DNA of 64,000 nt from Nitrosospira sp. Nsp14 (GTDB lineage Bacteria > Pseudomonadota > Gammaproteobacteria > Burkholderiales > Nitrosomonadaceae), in assembly GCF_900113575.1 (NCBI RefSeq), contig NZ_FOPV01000007.1:62001-126000 (forward strand). Direction: 5' to 3'. The translations under genes were made by a program, and so were the position numbers. Shown one piece after another: positions 46,281 to 55,538 of the stretch. A model generated the notes under the pieces. The model was not told the DNA's origin and ran no database searches. It saw only the letters and a list, made by a program, of their open reading frames with translations. Numbering within the stretch: position 1 is the first letter of the stretch; each line of letters begins with the position of its first letter.

Positions 46281-47486
46281 TTACCCCAATGTTTTGTTGG
46301 CTTCATCCAACAACCGCCGGCTGTAGTGACCGCCTATCCACCCGTTGCGAGCGATGCGCAGGAGGGTGAGACCGGCATAAAACGGAACTCGGCAAGTAAT
46401 CGACGCGAAAGCGGCGTCCCGGTTGGGAAAGTGGCAGGCGTATTCCCACAGGAAGTGCCCGATGAACGGTTCTGCCAGCCATTTGTCGTTCGCGTACTGG
46501 ATGAAGAAATGCTGAAGTTCGCCTACTACCCTGCCGAGGTCAAAGACCCGGTCGGCCAGCTTCATCCGCTCAAGATCGATAACAATCACCCAGAGACCGT
46601 CGCCGAAAAGGATGTTGGGCGGCGTGACATCGCTGTGAACGACGACTTGCCGATCCTCCCACATGCAGCTCTGGCGAACCCAATTTTCCTTGAGTTGCCG
46701 AAATTGCCGGACTTCATCCGGTCCGGCGCGCCCCGCATCATGCAGGTTGTTGAGAATATGGTCGAAATATGCGCAATCCTTGGTAAAGTCCACGGTGTGC
46801 TCATGTACCGTCCGATTGTGCAGAGTCGCAAGAAAATAGGCCAGCGCGGCCAGTTTTTCAAACAACACGTCGCGGGCACCGTTGCGGATGGCGTTGACGA
46901 TGAAAGTGGCGAATGAAGTGCCGTAACAGAACTCTTCCACCAGCACGTTGTTGAGGCTGGCATTCCGCCCCAGCGGCCTCGCAACATAGTGAGGGTAACC
47001 CGTAAACCCGATGCTTCTCAAGTAAGTCAGGTTGCTGAATTCCCGATCCATATGCCGGGTGGCCGTCCGCGGATCCAGACCGGGCAGGCCGCCGAAGAAT
47101 TTTCCAATGACCCGCGTCTGGCTGCGCTCATCTTCATACAGATACACATGATTGGATGCCGGCAGCTGATATACCCTGAATCCGGGAGAACGAGCACGGA
47201 CGCCGATTTGCGGGAAGATATCGTCCCGCAGGTATCCATACAAAGGGTCATCCGCGGATAAATGGCCGAGGTACCTCATGAACCATGCCGTGTGTCGGTG
47301 TGTGTAATAATTTTTATTGTGCCGTGCTCGGGGATTAGCCGCGGTCAGGAATGGCAGGTGATTCTTACTGTACACCATCACAATAGTACAGATTTCGTGG
47401 GCGCGCCACGCGGATAGCCGCGCCTCTGCCCATGTTTCCGGCAACGAAGCGATTGACGACAGGCAGGACCGCAGCGGATGGTCCAT
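46281..47486 (-). CDS. APH-like small-molecule kinase (phosphotransferase)
   Basis: A protein of about 401 residues from the ATG at 47486. The C-terminal two thirds have the aminoglycoside-phosphotransferase/choline-kinase fold: 'VVVHSDVTPPNILF' (catalytic Asp and Asn) and 'VIVIDLERMKLADRVFDLGR' (metal Asp). 'LFEKLAALAYFLATLHNRT' fits the helical lobe. The substrate is unknown. It is the first gene of a pair with the HAD hydrolase, a kinase-phosphatase pairing. A longer frame to 47543 has no better start. Confidence 0.8.
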   Translation of the reverse strand: MDHPLRSCLSSIASLPETWAEARLSAWRAHEICTIVMVYSKNHLPFLTAANPRARHNKNYYTHRHTAWFMRYLGHLSADDPLYGYLRDDIFPQIGVRARSPGFRVYQLPASNHVYLYEDERSQTRVIGKFFGGLPGLDPRTATRHMDREFSNLTYLRSIGFTGYPHYVARPLGRNASLNNVLVEEFCYGTSFATFIVNAIRNGARDVLFEKLAALAYFLATLHNRTVHEHTVDFTKDCAYFDHILNNLHDAGRAGPDEVRQFRQLKENWVRQSCMWEDRQVVVHSDVTPPNILFGDGLWVIVIDLERMKLADRVFDLGRVVGELQHFFIQYANDKWLAEPFIGHFLWEYACHFPNRDAAFASITCRVPFYAGLTLLRIARNGWIGGHYSRRLLDEANKTLG

Positions 47487-47497
47487 GGATTCTCTCG

Positions 47498-47740
47498 TTT
47501 CAGCCTCACGGATTGTTCTGGCAGTTTTCACTGCGCACCCCACCGGAAAGGTTAGGCGTCGGCCCCGCTCATGCCGGCCACGCTGGCGGTGATAGCTGGC
47601 GCAGTCGTGCTTTCTTATACGCCGCTTACGCCGATGTTCGGTTTTGCACCGCTGCTATTTCTTTTGCTTGGGCGTTCTGGGTATTGTCGTGCTGTGCTAC
47701 GCGGCTTCGCCAAGATTTGAAGCGCGAATTTTACAGTGAC
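47498..47740 (+). pseudogene. Probable remnant of a P-type ATPase C-terminus (MgtA-like)
   Basis: Three short plus-strand pieces resemble the last membrane helices of magnesium-type P-ATPases: 'FQPHGLFWQFSLRTP' (from 47498), then in another frame 'TLAVIAGAVVLSYTPLTPMF' (from about 47580), then back in the first frame 'AISFAWAFWVLSCCATRL' and 'REFYSD' (to 47740). The order and spacing fit, but at least two frameshifts separate them, and the rest of the gene is missing. It occupies the gap between the kinase gene and the Crp-family gene. The match is from memory of family patterns and is moderate. Confidence 0.4.
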
Positions 47741-47824
47741 AGCCTCCGCTGTTTCACCCGCGGTTGGGCCCGGCGGAGCGGGGCTGACCCTCGATTCAAG
47801 TCGCGTGTCTATGTAGAAGCCTGG

Positions 47825-48562
47825 CTATCCGGACCGCCTGGAAAACAGCAGTCCTCGCTCATCTTCAATCATGTTTTTCAACTTCGTCATATCCAGTATG
47901 TGCAACTCATGCTGCTTGCGTATGACGAGTCTGGCGCGGGCGAGCGCATTCAATTCGCGCGTCACTGCTTCACGATGGGTACTTAGGTGATTGGCGATTT
48001 CAGCGTGAGTAGGTGCGGGGGAAATTACCCCGGTGTTGGCTGCTGCCGTTTGCCTGCTTGCCAGGCGCAATAATTCGATATGAATACGGTGACGCACGGG
48101 CAGCGTGCTGTATTCGAAGATGCGCTCCGTCAGGCGGCGCACCTGGCCAGCTAGCCGTCTCAGGATGGCCAGCGATACCTGCGTATTGGATTGAAGCAGG
48201 CCGACGAAATCGAGGGCGGACATGGATGCGGCTATCGCGTCGGTTTTGGCAACGACAAGCGCAGAGCGGGCGAGGCCATCAATGGCCGTCAGTTCGCCAA
48301 AAATTTCGCCAGCTGCCAGATCGCATAAGATTACTTCCTGGCCGGACGACGAGAAGTAGGTTACCCGGATTTCACCTTGCACGATAAAGTAGGTATGCGT
48401 GGTATTTTCCCGGTAGCCGATTATATGCTCCCCCGAGTTATAATGATGCCAATGGCAACAACTGGCCAGACTGGCGAGATCCGTCGCCTGCAGATCCTTG
48501 AATTCCCTGATCATGGCGAGCAGTGCGCTTGCGCGTTCAGGTGTGATATCTGGCGCGATCAT
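47825..48562 (-). CDS. Crp/Fnr-family transcriptional regulator
   Basis: A 245-residue regulator with a cyclic-nucleotide-binding domain (about 20-140), a dimerisation helix and a winged helix-turn-helix (about 165-225). The phosphate-binding cassette keeps G89-E90 and R99-S100 ('FGELTAIDGLARSA'), the residues that contact cAMP in Crp. The recognition helix 'THREAVTREL' has R197, E198 and R202 in the E. coli Crp positions, which predicts TGTGA half-sites. The Thr-Ser pair of the Crp dimer helix is not obvious, so the ligand is unproven. No Fnr-type cysteine cluster is present. A perfect TGTGA-N6-TCACA site lies at 55361-55376, upstream of a class III cyclase gene. Confidence 0.88.
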   Translation of the reverse strand: MIAPDITPERASALLAMIREFKDLQATDLASLASCCHWHHYNSGEHIIGYRENTTHTYFIVQGEIRVTYFSSSGQEVILCDLAAGEIFGELTAIDGLARSALVVAKTDAIAASMSALDFVGLLQSNTQVSLAILRRLAGQVRRLTERIFEYSTLPVRHRIHIELLRLASRQTAAANTGVISPAPTHAEIANHLSTHREAVTRELNALARARLVIRKQHELHILDMTKLKNMIEDERGLLFSRRSG

Positions 48563-48690
48563 CTCCGGTCTCTTCTTCCTTACGCTAGGGGTGATGCGGC
48601 AAGTTTAGTGAGCACGCATCGGAGGGTCATCCGGCCAGTAGCAACCTGGTGCTCGATCCCTGCCAACCGACATCTTCCCTCCGCATGCTG

Positions 48691-49179
48691 TCACGGGGAT
48701 GATGAAAAAACGATACCCGGCCTACTTTCCGCTTTGGCGACCGGCCTTTGCTCTCCGACGGGACATCCACGACCGCCTATGCAGACCTCGTGGGCTTCAA
48801 TCATTGCGCCGTCCTGATTTCGCTCGCCTCGTGCCAGCCACCAGCAGCCATCCACTTCTTGTCTGATTTGAGTGGAAAATTTTCCTCCGCCGGCACCCAG
48901 ATCCGGGGGGTGGTCCCCGGGCGATTCGTCGTCCGCTGGGGGATTTTCCGCTTCAGCCTCTGCCGGGTGTTTCATAGCGCTGACCGTGAGAACGTGTATA
49001 TGGTTGTGCTTGTCCACCACGATGGCAAATTGAACATCCAGGATACCAACTGCCTCACGAATATTGTCGGTGATTTTTATGTGAACGTCCTTAGCTGGGG
49101 AAATGGGGGCCGCGGCTGCTACCGGTGCGGTTAGAGTTGCAGCCACCATTACCGCCAATATTTTTGTTATTGCGCACAT
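48691..49179 (-). CDS. Small exported protein, last gene of the cyclase operon
   Basis: A 162-residue protein with a signal peptide (about 1-24, ending 'VAAAAP'). The first 80 residues look folded ('VGILDVQFAIVVDKHNHIHV'); the rest is Pro/Asp/Gly-rich with four cysteines and low order. It begins 9 bp after the stop of the FecR-TPR-barrel gene with AAGGAG before the ATG, so it belongs to the same operon. No family recognised. Confidence 0.65.
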   Translation of the reverse strand: MCAITKILAVMVAATLTAPVAAAAPISPAKDVHIKITDNIREAVGILDVQFAIVVDKHNHIHVLTVSAMKHPAEAEAENPPADDESPGDHPPDLGAGGGKFSTQIRQEVDGCWWLARGERNQDGAMIEAHEVCIGGRGCPVGEQRPVAKAESRPGIVFSSSP

Positions 49180-49188
49180 TTTTTCTCC

Positions 49189-52100
49189 TTAAAAGTTTAA
49201 CGTAACACGTAAAAACAAGGTGCGGTGGGGTGTGAAACGTTGATAGTAGACAGGTTCGGACGCCTGAAAATTGACGTTCCGGTAAAAGAAATGCTCATCC
49301 ATAAGATTTCTGCCTTCCAGGCTTACAATGCCTCGCCGGTTAGGCAGACGGTAACCTACGGCGGCGTCCAGCAAAGCGAAGTCGTCAACCCCCGAATTTT
49401 CTGGCGTCTGACTTTTTACTTTCTGTTGAACAAACGTTGTTGTCAGCTTCGCAAACACGCCCGAGGGATGAAAGAAACTGATATTGACCGGTGCGCTTGC
49501 TGTCTCAATTCCATATGGTCCGGTTGCAGACGGATCACGGGCAAATTTTTCAAATTGAAACTCGGCCCGGGCGGAGACGTATGGATGAGGCAATAGATAA
49601 AGATATGCCCGATAGAGGTTTTCCTGTTGGCTTTCAGTTCTACTATAAGCCAGATTGTCTTCAAAAAATGGAACGCCAAGTTTGCGGTCCGATACTTCCA
49701 CGCCCGCGTATAGGTTTTCCAATACATGAGCATCGAGGCCTGCTCCTCTGCGTCGCGCGGTCGTTCCGTTGACGTCATCAAATAGCTGGTTGAAGCCGGC
49801 GACCTGGGTGGGCTCAAGCGTCGGATTTGCAATGAGAGCCGACTTCACCGTCTCGAACCATGCAAGCCGGAGGCGAAGCCTTCGCGTTATGTCCCATTGC
49901 AACCCGAATTTCGGGTTGAATTTGTCGATTTCGAGATTCGTGCCCTCCTTCAGGGAAACATAACTTCCACCAATCGTTCCCGTGACGTGTCGCGGCAAAT
50001 TGATATTTGTGTATAAATAACCGTTGTAGCGTTCCCTTTTGAAGTTTTGCTGCCCTAAATTGCACTCCATGAACGGGGGACACGGTGTTCCAAAATCCAG
50101 CCTTTCTGCTTTACTTGCATCGATCTGATATGCCCCACCGCCGGCGGTTACATTGAACTGTTTGCTGCGGAGCAGATATTGGGCTTCCGCCTGGTACCCT
50201 TTGCTTTTCGTGGTGACGGTGTCGGTGACAGTTGTTCCGGGGAACGTGTTGTCTGGAACAGCTATCAGATCCTCTTTCCTATCAGTATAGATTCCAGACA
50301 GGATGAGATCCTGGTTGGGTGACAGCGCATACCTTGCCCCTATCCTCGCTGTGTCTTCTCCCAGTTTTCGCCGATCCGGCGTGAAGAGCGCGGGATCAAA
50401 ATTGAGCAATAAGTCGCCATGTTCAGTTTTGCGCGTGCGCACTTCCGCCTGAATGTTAAAGCGCGGGGTGGCCGCATATTGCAGGAACGCATTGTAGACA
50501 TTGTGTTTCTGGTCGTTGTTGGGGCGAAATCCGTCGGTGTTTTGATGAAACTGCCCGACACTCATTGAAGCACGGTCGTAAAGCGCAGAGAGCACGATTT
50601 CGTCTCCGCGGGTGCTCTGGTTCCCTATTAGGCCGGAGGCGACGAGTTGGGGTTTGTTTCGCTCGAGCAACGGCGTAAATTCGTTAAAGCCTGCCCTCGC
50701 GGGGCCGGTGCCGGTAATGATATTGAGGTCAGCCACAGCAAGGCGCGGCTGGACCGGATTTACGTTTACAGGTTGCAGGAGTTGAGCCTGAAGAAGTTCG
50801 CTGACCCTGGCGACCTCGTACCGGGGGGTATCTGCGTATGTGTCCGAGAGAAACCGATGCGCCGAATGATTGGCTGGATCGATAGTCAACGATTTTGCTG
50901 TTTCGACGATCGCACGATTCCCAAAACCCAGGTTATCGTAGACGCGCGCCAGGCTGGAACCACGCGCCGCCTGATCCTGGTCGAGCAACAGCTTCGAACG
51001 GTATACTGCCCGGTTATCGTTCAGCTCGATGGATTTTTGAATATCACGCAATGCCTGTACCGGCTGGTTCTGGGTCTGCTTCATGATTCCATCATAAAGC
51101 CATGGAGTGGGATCATTCGGATCCCGTTCTTTTGCCAGATCAAACTGCGTTCCTGCAAGGGAATAGCGCCTCTCTTCAAAATATGCTTTTCCAAGATAGC
51201 TGCGAATTAACGAATTTGCGGGATCGAGGCTGGCGGCGATTTCAATGTCAATGCGTCCGGCTTCGAGATGGCCTTCGCGTATTTTCGCCAGACCCATGCC
51301 GAGCCTCGGCATGGGGTCGGACTGATCAAGTTGCACCGCGCGCGAAAAAGCCGTGCGCGCCGCCCCAGTGTCGATCTGAACCAGATACGCAAATCCCAGT
51401 ACGGTCTGAGTCCTTGCCAGATCCGGTTGGAATTCCACAGCCTGTTGCGCAGCCTCAACGGCGCGGTCCAAGTAACCCGCGGACATCTGCAATTCGGCCA
51501 GCCGCGCCCAGGCAAGAGCATTCCTCGAGTCAAGCTCGACCGCTTTTTTCGCGCTTTCCAGGGCTTCATTAATGTTGAAATGAGCTTGATATGCGTACGA
51601 TAGCGCGAGCCTGGCGCTGGAGGAGGTGGCGTTCAGGTCAACCGCGTGGTGGGCGAGAGCGAGAGCCCGCTCCTTATCGTTTTGGACGGTGGCGATCACG
51701 GCTTGCAACGCGTAGGCATCGCTGTTGCCGGGCTCGATTCGCAATGCTTGAGCAATATTCCCGTTGGCCTCATCGGTCCGACCTACCGACAGCAGGAGGC
51801 CAGCGCGATAGATGAACAGGCGAGCCGAGTGCTCATCCGCGGGCACATTGGCGAGCGCTTCCAGCGCTTCAGTAACTCTGCCTTGTTCATACAAGTCCGT
51901 AGCGGCGCGCAAGCTTCGCATGGCCGATTCACTGACCACCTGTTCGTCTGGTCGAAAATCGAGGATGGGGGGGTAGAATAACGCCCATTGAACGGCATCG
52001 AGTGGGCGTACGGCCGTCCCTTTCCGCGGTGCCTGGTTCCTCGCCGCGACCGCTTCCTCGCTGCCCGCGAGGAGGATGCTTCCCTGCTCGTTACTGGCCG

Positions 52101-52614
52101 ATAATTTGCCTTCGTACATCACCAGCCTGGCTTGGTCCTGATCCAGCTCAATCAAAAATTCCGTTCCTTCGACCCCTGCATTCAGAAACGGGGTATTTAT
52201 CCTGAAAGGCTTGGGCGTCCTGGTCAGGACGTGGATCGCGCCGGTGATCATTTCCAGCACCGTCTTGTTGTCTGCGTCGGGGCCGGGAAGGACGAGCGTG
52301 GTCTTCTGATCCAACCGGAGCACGCTCTCGTTGCTGAGCCGCAGTGCGGCCCGGCTGCGCTGGCGGACACGGATAGCATCCCCAGGGCAGAGATTGTCGT
52401 TCAGCAGCGCCGGCTGCCAGTTTTTTTCCTTGAAACGGCGAACCTCGACAATCCCTTGCACCGAGACGACCAGCGCGATCGCAGGGCCGCAAAGTTCCAC
52501 AGCGGAGGCATCAAAAACCGAATTAAGCAGGACGGTTGTCAAGGTCAATAGAACCAGCTGGACGCGTTTCCAGGCAGAATCCGGCTTCGCTGATACTTTT
52601 CGATGATTATTCAT
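49189..52614 (-). CDS. FecR-domain, TPR and outer-membrane beta-barrel protein
   Basis: A protein of about 1141 residues from the ATG at 52614. A signal peptide ends near residue 38 ('FDASAVE'). A FecR-type domain (about 45-175; 'PGDAIRVRQRSRAALRLSN', 'TPFLNAGVEGTEFLIE') precedes about ten TPR units (about 215-590), and the last 500 residues form a TonB-receptor-like beta-barrel that ends in Phe ('RVTLNF'). No plug domain is visible between the TPRs and the barrel. TPR plus barrel recalls export porins such as PelB or AlgK/AlgE pairs. It lies 126 bp after the cyclase gene and 9 bp before a small exported protein. A TTG at 52713 is an unlikely alternative start. Confidence 0.82.
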   Translation of the reverse strand: MNNHRKVSAKPDSAWKRVQLVLLTLTTVLLNSVFDASAVELCGPAIALVVSVQGIVEVRRFKEKNWQPALLNDNLCPGDAIRVRQRSRAALRLSNESVLRLDQKTTLVLPGPDADNKTVLEMITGAIHVLTRTPKPFRINTPFLNAGVEGTEFLIELDQDQARLVMYEGKLSASNEQGSILLAGSEEAVAARNQAPRKGTAVRPLDAVQWALFYPPILDFRPDEQVVSESAMRSLRAATDLYEQGRVTEALEALANVPADEHSARLFIYRAGLLLSVGRTDEANGNIAQALRIEPGNSDAYALQAVIATVQNDKERALALAHHAVDLNATSSSARLALSYAYQAHFNINEALESAKKAVELDSRNALAWARLAELQMSAGYLDRAVEAAQQAVEFQPDLARTQTVLGFAYLVQIDTGAARTAFSRAVQLDQSDPMPRLGMGLAKIREGHLEAGRIDIEIAASLDPANSLIRSYLGKAYFEERRYSLAGTQFDLAKERDPNDPTPWLYDGIMKQTQNQPVQALRDIQKSIELNDNRAVYRSKLLLDQDQAARGSSLARVYDNLGFGNRAIVETAKSLTIDPANHSAHRFLSDTYADTPRYEVARVSELLQAQLLQPVNVNPVQPRLAVADLNIITGTGPARAGFNEFTPLLERNKPQLVASGLIGNQSTRGDEIVLSALYDRASMSVGQFHQNTDGFRPNNDQKHNVYNAFLQYAATPRFNIQAEVRTRKTEHGDLLLNFDPALFTPDRRKLGEDTARIGARYALSPNQDLILSGIYTDRKEDLIAVPDNTFPGTTVTDTVTTKSKGYQAEAQYLLRSKQFNVTAGGGAYQIDASKAERLDFGTPCPPFMECNLGQQNFKRERYNGYLYTNINLPRHVTGTIGGSYVSLKEGTNLEIDKFNPKFGLQWDITRRLRLRLAWFETVKSALIANPTLEPTQVAGFNQLFDDVNGTTARRRGAGLDAHVLENLYAGVEVSDRKLGVPFFEDNLAYSRTESQQENLYRAYLYLLPHPYVSARAEFQFEKFARDPSATGPYGIETASAPVNISFFHPSGVFAKLTTTFVQQKVKSQTPENSGVDDFALLDAAVGYRLPNRRGIVSLEGRNLMDEHFFYRNVNFQASEPVYYQRFTPHRTLFLRVTLNF

Positions 52615-52740
52615 TTGGGCTATCACTCGGGTCTTGCATCTCCACATTTCTCGCCACGGCCTTGCCTCGAGCGCCACACGTTGAGTCCACCAGTACCACG
52701 GCCTCCTTTCCAATTTGCGAAGCCGCGTTGGGCCGGGTAA

Positions 52741-55017
52741 TCACTTGCCTTCCACGCGTATGCAGCCATCCCATGGCGCCGTGGGCGCCGCCTCCCGGAA
52801 GTGCTGGCAGCGCTTGAGATAAAACCGGGCGGGACCGTCCTGAGGATATGCCTTGAGAATTTCCGAGAAATAGCGGCATGCCCTGGGCCAATCTTGTGAT
52901 TCGTAAGCAAGCAAAGCGTCGGCGAAGATTTCAGCCAACCACGTCTGGTCGCTGCTGGCATCCTGTTTGCACCCCATGAGCTCTGCCACGCGGAGGAACG
53001 AGGCTCGTCCCGCCAGCAAAAATCTTCCCAGCGGCCGTGTCAGGAATTCGTCCAGTCCCTCGACGATTTTTTCCGAGACGAGCAGCTGTGTATTCATGTA
53101 TTTGTTGAGGCCCTGGACGCGGTTAGCGGTATTTACCATGTCGCCGACGGCGCGGTATTCATAGTGGTGAAGCGCACCAACGGTGCCAAGGAGCATTTCG
53201 CCCGCGTGCAATCCCATGCGGGTGTAAAGCGGAGGTCGGCCATTGGTAGCGTTAAATCGTTCCAGTGCGGCTGCGATCTCCAGGCCGGCGAGGCACGCTT
53301 TTTTGCGCAGTGAAGACTCATCGCCGGAGGAGGCAGACCATATCGCCAGCATGGCATCCCCTACCACATCCGACACAAGACCCTCGTGCCGGCTCACAGG
53401 CTCGAACATGGCGGCGTAGTAGTCGTTCATCAACACGCCGAGCTGAGTGGGATCCATCTGCTCCGAGAGCGCTGTGTACATATCTGCATCGGTGGCCAAG
53501 CACGCGCCATGAACCAGACGGTTGTTGGCGGTGATGGGCCCGCTGCTTTTTAAAATGTCGCTAACCACTCGCTGCGGTACAAATTTTGCGAATGCTTTCT
53601 TGAGAATCTCCCGTTCGCGCTTGACTTCGTAATACTTCAGCGATATGGCGCCGAATACAGCCACCGGGACTTGTAACAACGGGACGATCAGGGGCATCCA
53701 ATTCCCGGCGTCTGCGAATTGACGATGAGCCATATAGACGTAGGCAGAGATCAAAGCTAAGCCGAGAAGTACGAAACCCGTGCCCAGGGTGATCGTGGCA
53801 GGTTGGGGGAGCGCGGCGCAGGCGATGACAATTGCGAACCCCCATAAAAAAACCAACGCCAGATTTAAAGGGAGGGGGAGGAGCCGCAAGGGGCGATCTT
53901 CCAGCAAATTGGCGAAAGCGGTGGCGGCAATCTCGACTCCGCTTAGATAGAGCCCGTCGGATTGAGAGAATACCGTATGGTAATCGTCCCTTATCCTGTC
54001 CTGCTCGGGCTGCGTAGACGCTGAGAAACCAACAAAAACAGCCTTGCCTTGAAAATCATTTTCAGTAGGTTCGCGAGCAGCCGAACCGTTTGCAGTCCCT
54101 AGCGCCTGGTGATAAGGGATGGTTCGTACCGTGCGTGGAGGGCCGTAAAAATTGAGGTAGCGTATTTCATCGCCGGAATATAGGCTCACCAGCGACTGGA
54201 TAAGGCGTCTGGTCTTCTCGTCGAGAGAGGAGTCGTGTTTCAGTCCCGTGAGCATCTGCTGCGCAAGCTGCGGCTCGTCGGTGAAAATGCCCCGCAGGGC
54301 CAGGATCAAATCTTCGATTGGAATGGCGTTTCTGCTATTCGGGAGTCGCGAAGCAAAGGTTGGACTGGCATCACGCAACAACCGAATAAAATCGCCATAA
54401 GCATCGAGCGCGAAAAGCTGCAGGGCGACGACTGGCAAGGTGGGCGCTTCACCGGCGTCCATCTTGAACGTCCAGTAATCGTTGATCCTGTCCACTTTCG
54501 GCAAAGGAAACGTCGCCACGGCCGCGGCGGCGTCCGCGATGGCAGGATGAAGGGCTGCGGTCCTTACCATAGACCCGCCCACGTATGTGTGGCCTGTCTG
54601 GTCGTTCGGGAGCCAATGTTCCTCACGATCCAACCTTTCCACTATCAAGACGTTGCCCGCCTCAACCATTGCATTTGCCAACGCCTCGTCGTGTTGCGGG
54701 GTCGCACCAGGCGTGTCAAACCTCAGGTCGAAGGCAATCACTTTCGCGCCGGTAGACGATAGTTTATTGATCAGCCTGGCATGAACGTCACGGGGCCACA
54801 GACTGGGCATGACGGGTAAACCCAGTCGGCTGGACGAGGCTTTATCGATGGCCACCACAACCACCTCGGGCGGGCCAGGAGTCGCGCCACGCAGCCGAAA
54901 TAGCCAAGGCAGCCCAAAATCCTCTTCAATTTGCAATCCGAGCGGCGTCAGATTGGCCAATACCCCGAGCAAACCGACGAGAAGTGCGAATAACAGATGT
55001 TTGATCCATACCGCCAT
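52741..55017 (-). CDS. CHASE2-domain class III adenylate/guanylate cyclase
   Basis: A 758-residue membrane cyclase that makes cAMP or cGMP. An N-terminal helix is followed by a periplasmic CHASE2 sensor (about 30-385; 'VVVVAIDKASSSRLG', 'GAKVIAFDLRFD'), three transmembrane helices (about 390-475) and a catalytic domain (about 505-690). Metal-binding aspartates are in 'ATDADMYTALSEQ' and 'VVGDAMLAIW', and the transition-state Asn/Arg in 'VGDMVNTANRVQ', so it should be active. The C-terminal 65 residues add TPR-like helices. It heads an operon with the FecR-TPR-barrel gene. CHASE2 cyclases and FecR proteins are frequent neighbours, but the signal is unknown. Confidence 0.9.
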   Translation of the reverse strand: MAVWIKHLLFALLVGLLGVLANLTPLGLQIEEDFGLPWLFRLRGATPGPPEVVVVAIDKASSSRLGLPVMPSLWPRDVHARLINKLSSTGAKVIAFDLRFDTPGATPQHDEALANAMVEAGNVLIVERLDREEHWLPNDQTGHTYVGGSMVRTAALHPAIADAAAAVATFPLPKVDRINDYWTFKMDAGEAPTLPVVALQLFALDAYGDFIRLLRDASPTFASRLPNSRNAIPIEDLILALRGIFTDEPQLAQQMLTGLKHDSSLDEKTRRLIQSLVSLYSGDEIRYLNFYGPPRTVRTIPYHQALGTANGSAAREPTENDFQGKAVFVGFSASTQPEQDRIRDDYHTVFSQSDGLYLSGVEIAATAFANLLEDRPLRLLPLPLNLALVFLWGFAIVIACAALPQPATITLGTGFVLLGLALISAYVYMAHRQFADAGNWMPLIVPLLQVPVAVFGAISLKYYEVKREREILKKAFAKFVPQRVVSDILKSSGPITANNRLVHGACLATDADMYTALSEQMDPTQLGVLMNDYYAAMFEPVSRHEGLVSDVVGDAMLAIWSASSGDESSLRKKACLAGLEIAAALERFNATNGRPPLYTRMGLHAGEMLLGTVGALHHYEYRAVGDMVNTANRVQGLNKYMNTQLLVSEKIVEGLDEFLTRPLGRFLLAGRASFLRVAELMGCKQDASSDQTWLAEIFADALLAYESQDWPRACRYFSEILKAYPQDGPARFYLKRCQHFREAAPTAPWDGCIRVEGK

Positions 55018-55538
55018 GGTGAAGGAATGCGGTCAGAACTGACGTGATAATTTGCTTAAGGGCGGGAATATGGGCTTAACATTGGTGCTTAAAGCGATGG
55101 ACACTTGGCGCATCATTCAGACTCCGAGTAATTAACCACAGCGGCCGTAAAAAAAAATTAGCTGCCGAGATTAACTTCTCCGCAGGATAGCGTTATCCGA
55201 ACCGATTTAATGTCGGGAACCGCACAGAATTAACTAAATAACTCAAATGAAGCAGGTAGACGAGAACGCTGCGCCAGCCTGTCTTGTGACCTCCCCTCGC
55301 ACGCCCTCCCTTCGCTGACGACAGCCGGAAGTTCTAGCAGGGAATAAAAACATCGATACGTGTGATTTTTCTCACATCTTTTCGGTGTATCAAGATTTAC
55401 TGTGTATTTGCGCGGCAATACGCGCAGCAGGAAAACAAGAGGGAAGCAAAAAGAAATTAATAAGGAAATAAGAAGAAAACAAGAGGGAGACTAGAGAAGA
55501 GGAAACTCTTTAATCGTTTTTTATATTCTAACTAAAGG
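55018..55538. other. Intergenic region with CRP-like palindrome, gene-free
   Basis: About 520 bp between the cyclase operon (minus) and the RTX remnant (plus). It is AT-rich at 55130-55250 and 55420-55540 and contains the palindrome at 55361-55376. A 62-codon minus-strand frame at 55230-55418 has no support. Confidence 0.4.
55361..55376. promoter_or_regulatory. Perfect Crp-type operator TGTGA-N6-TCACA
   Basis: TGTGA at 55361-55365 and TCACA at 55372-55376 form the exact E. coli Crp consensus with a 6-base spacer TTTTTC. It lies about 345 bp upstream of the cyclase start and 163 bp upstream of the RTX remnant. The Crp-family protein in this window carries the matching recognition residues. 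One exact 10-base palindrome could occur by chance at low frequency, so binding is inferred. Confidence 0.6.

Noticed and set aside
55230-55418. 62-codon minus-strand frame upstream of the cyclase operon
   Set aside because: Covers the Crp-type palindrome and AT-rich promoter DNA, with no start signal or family.
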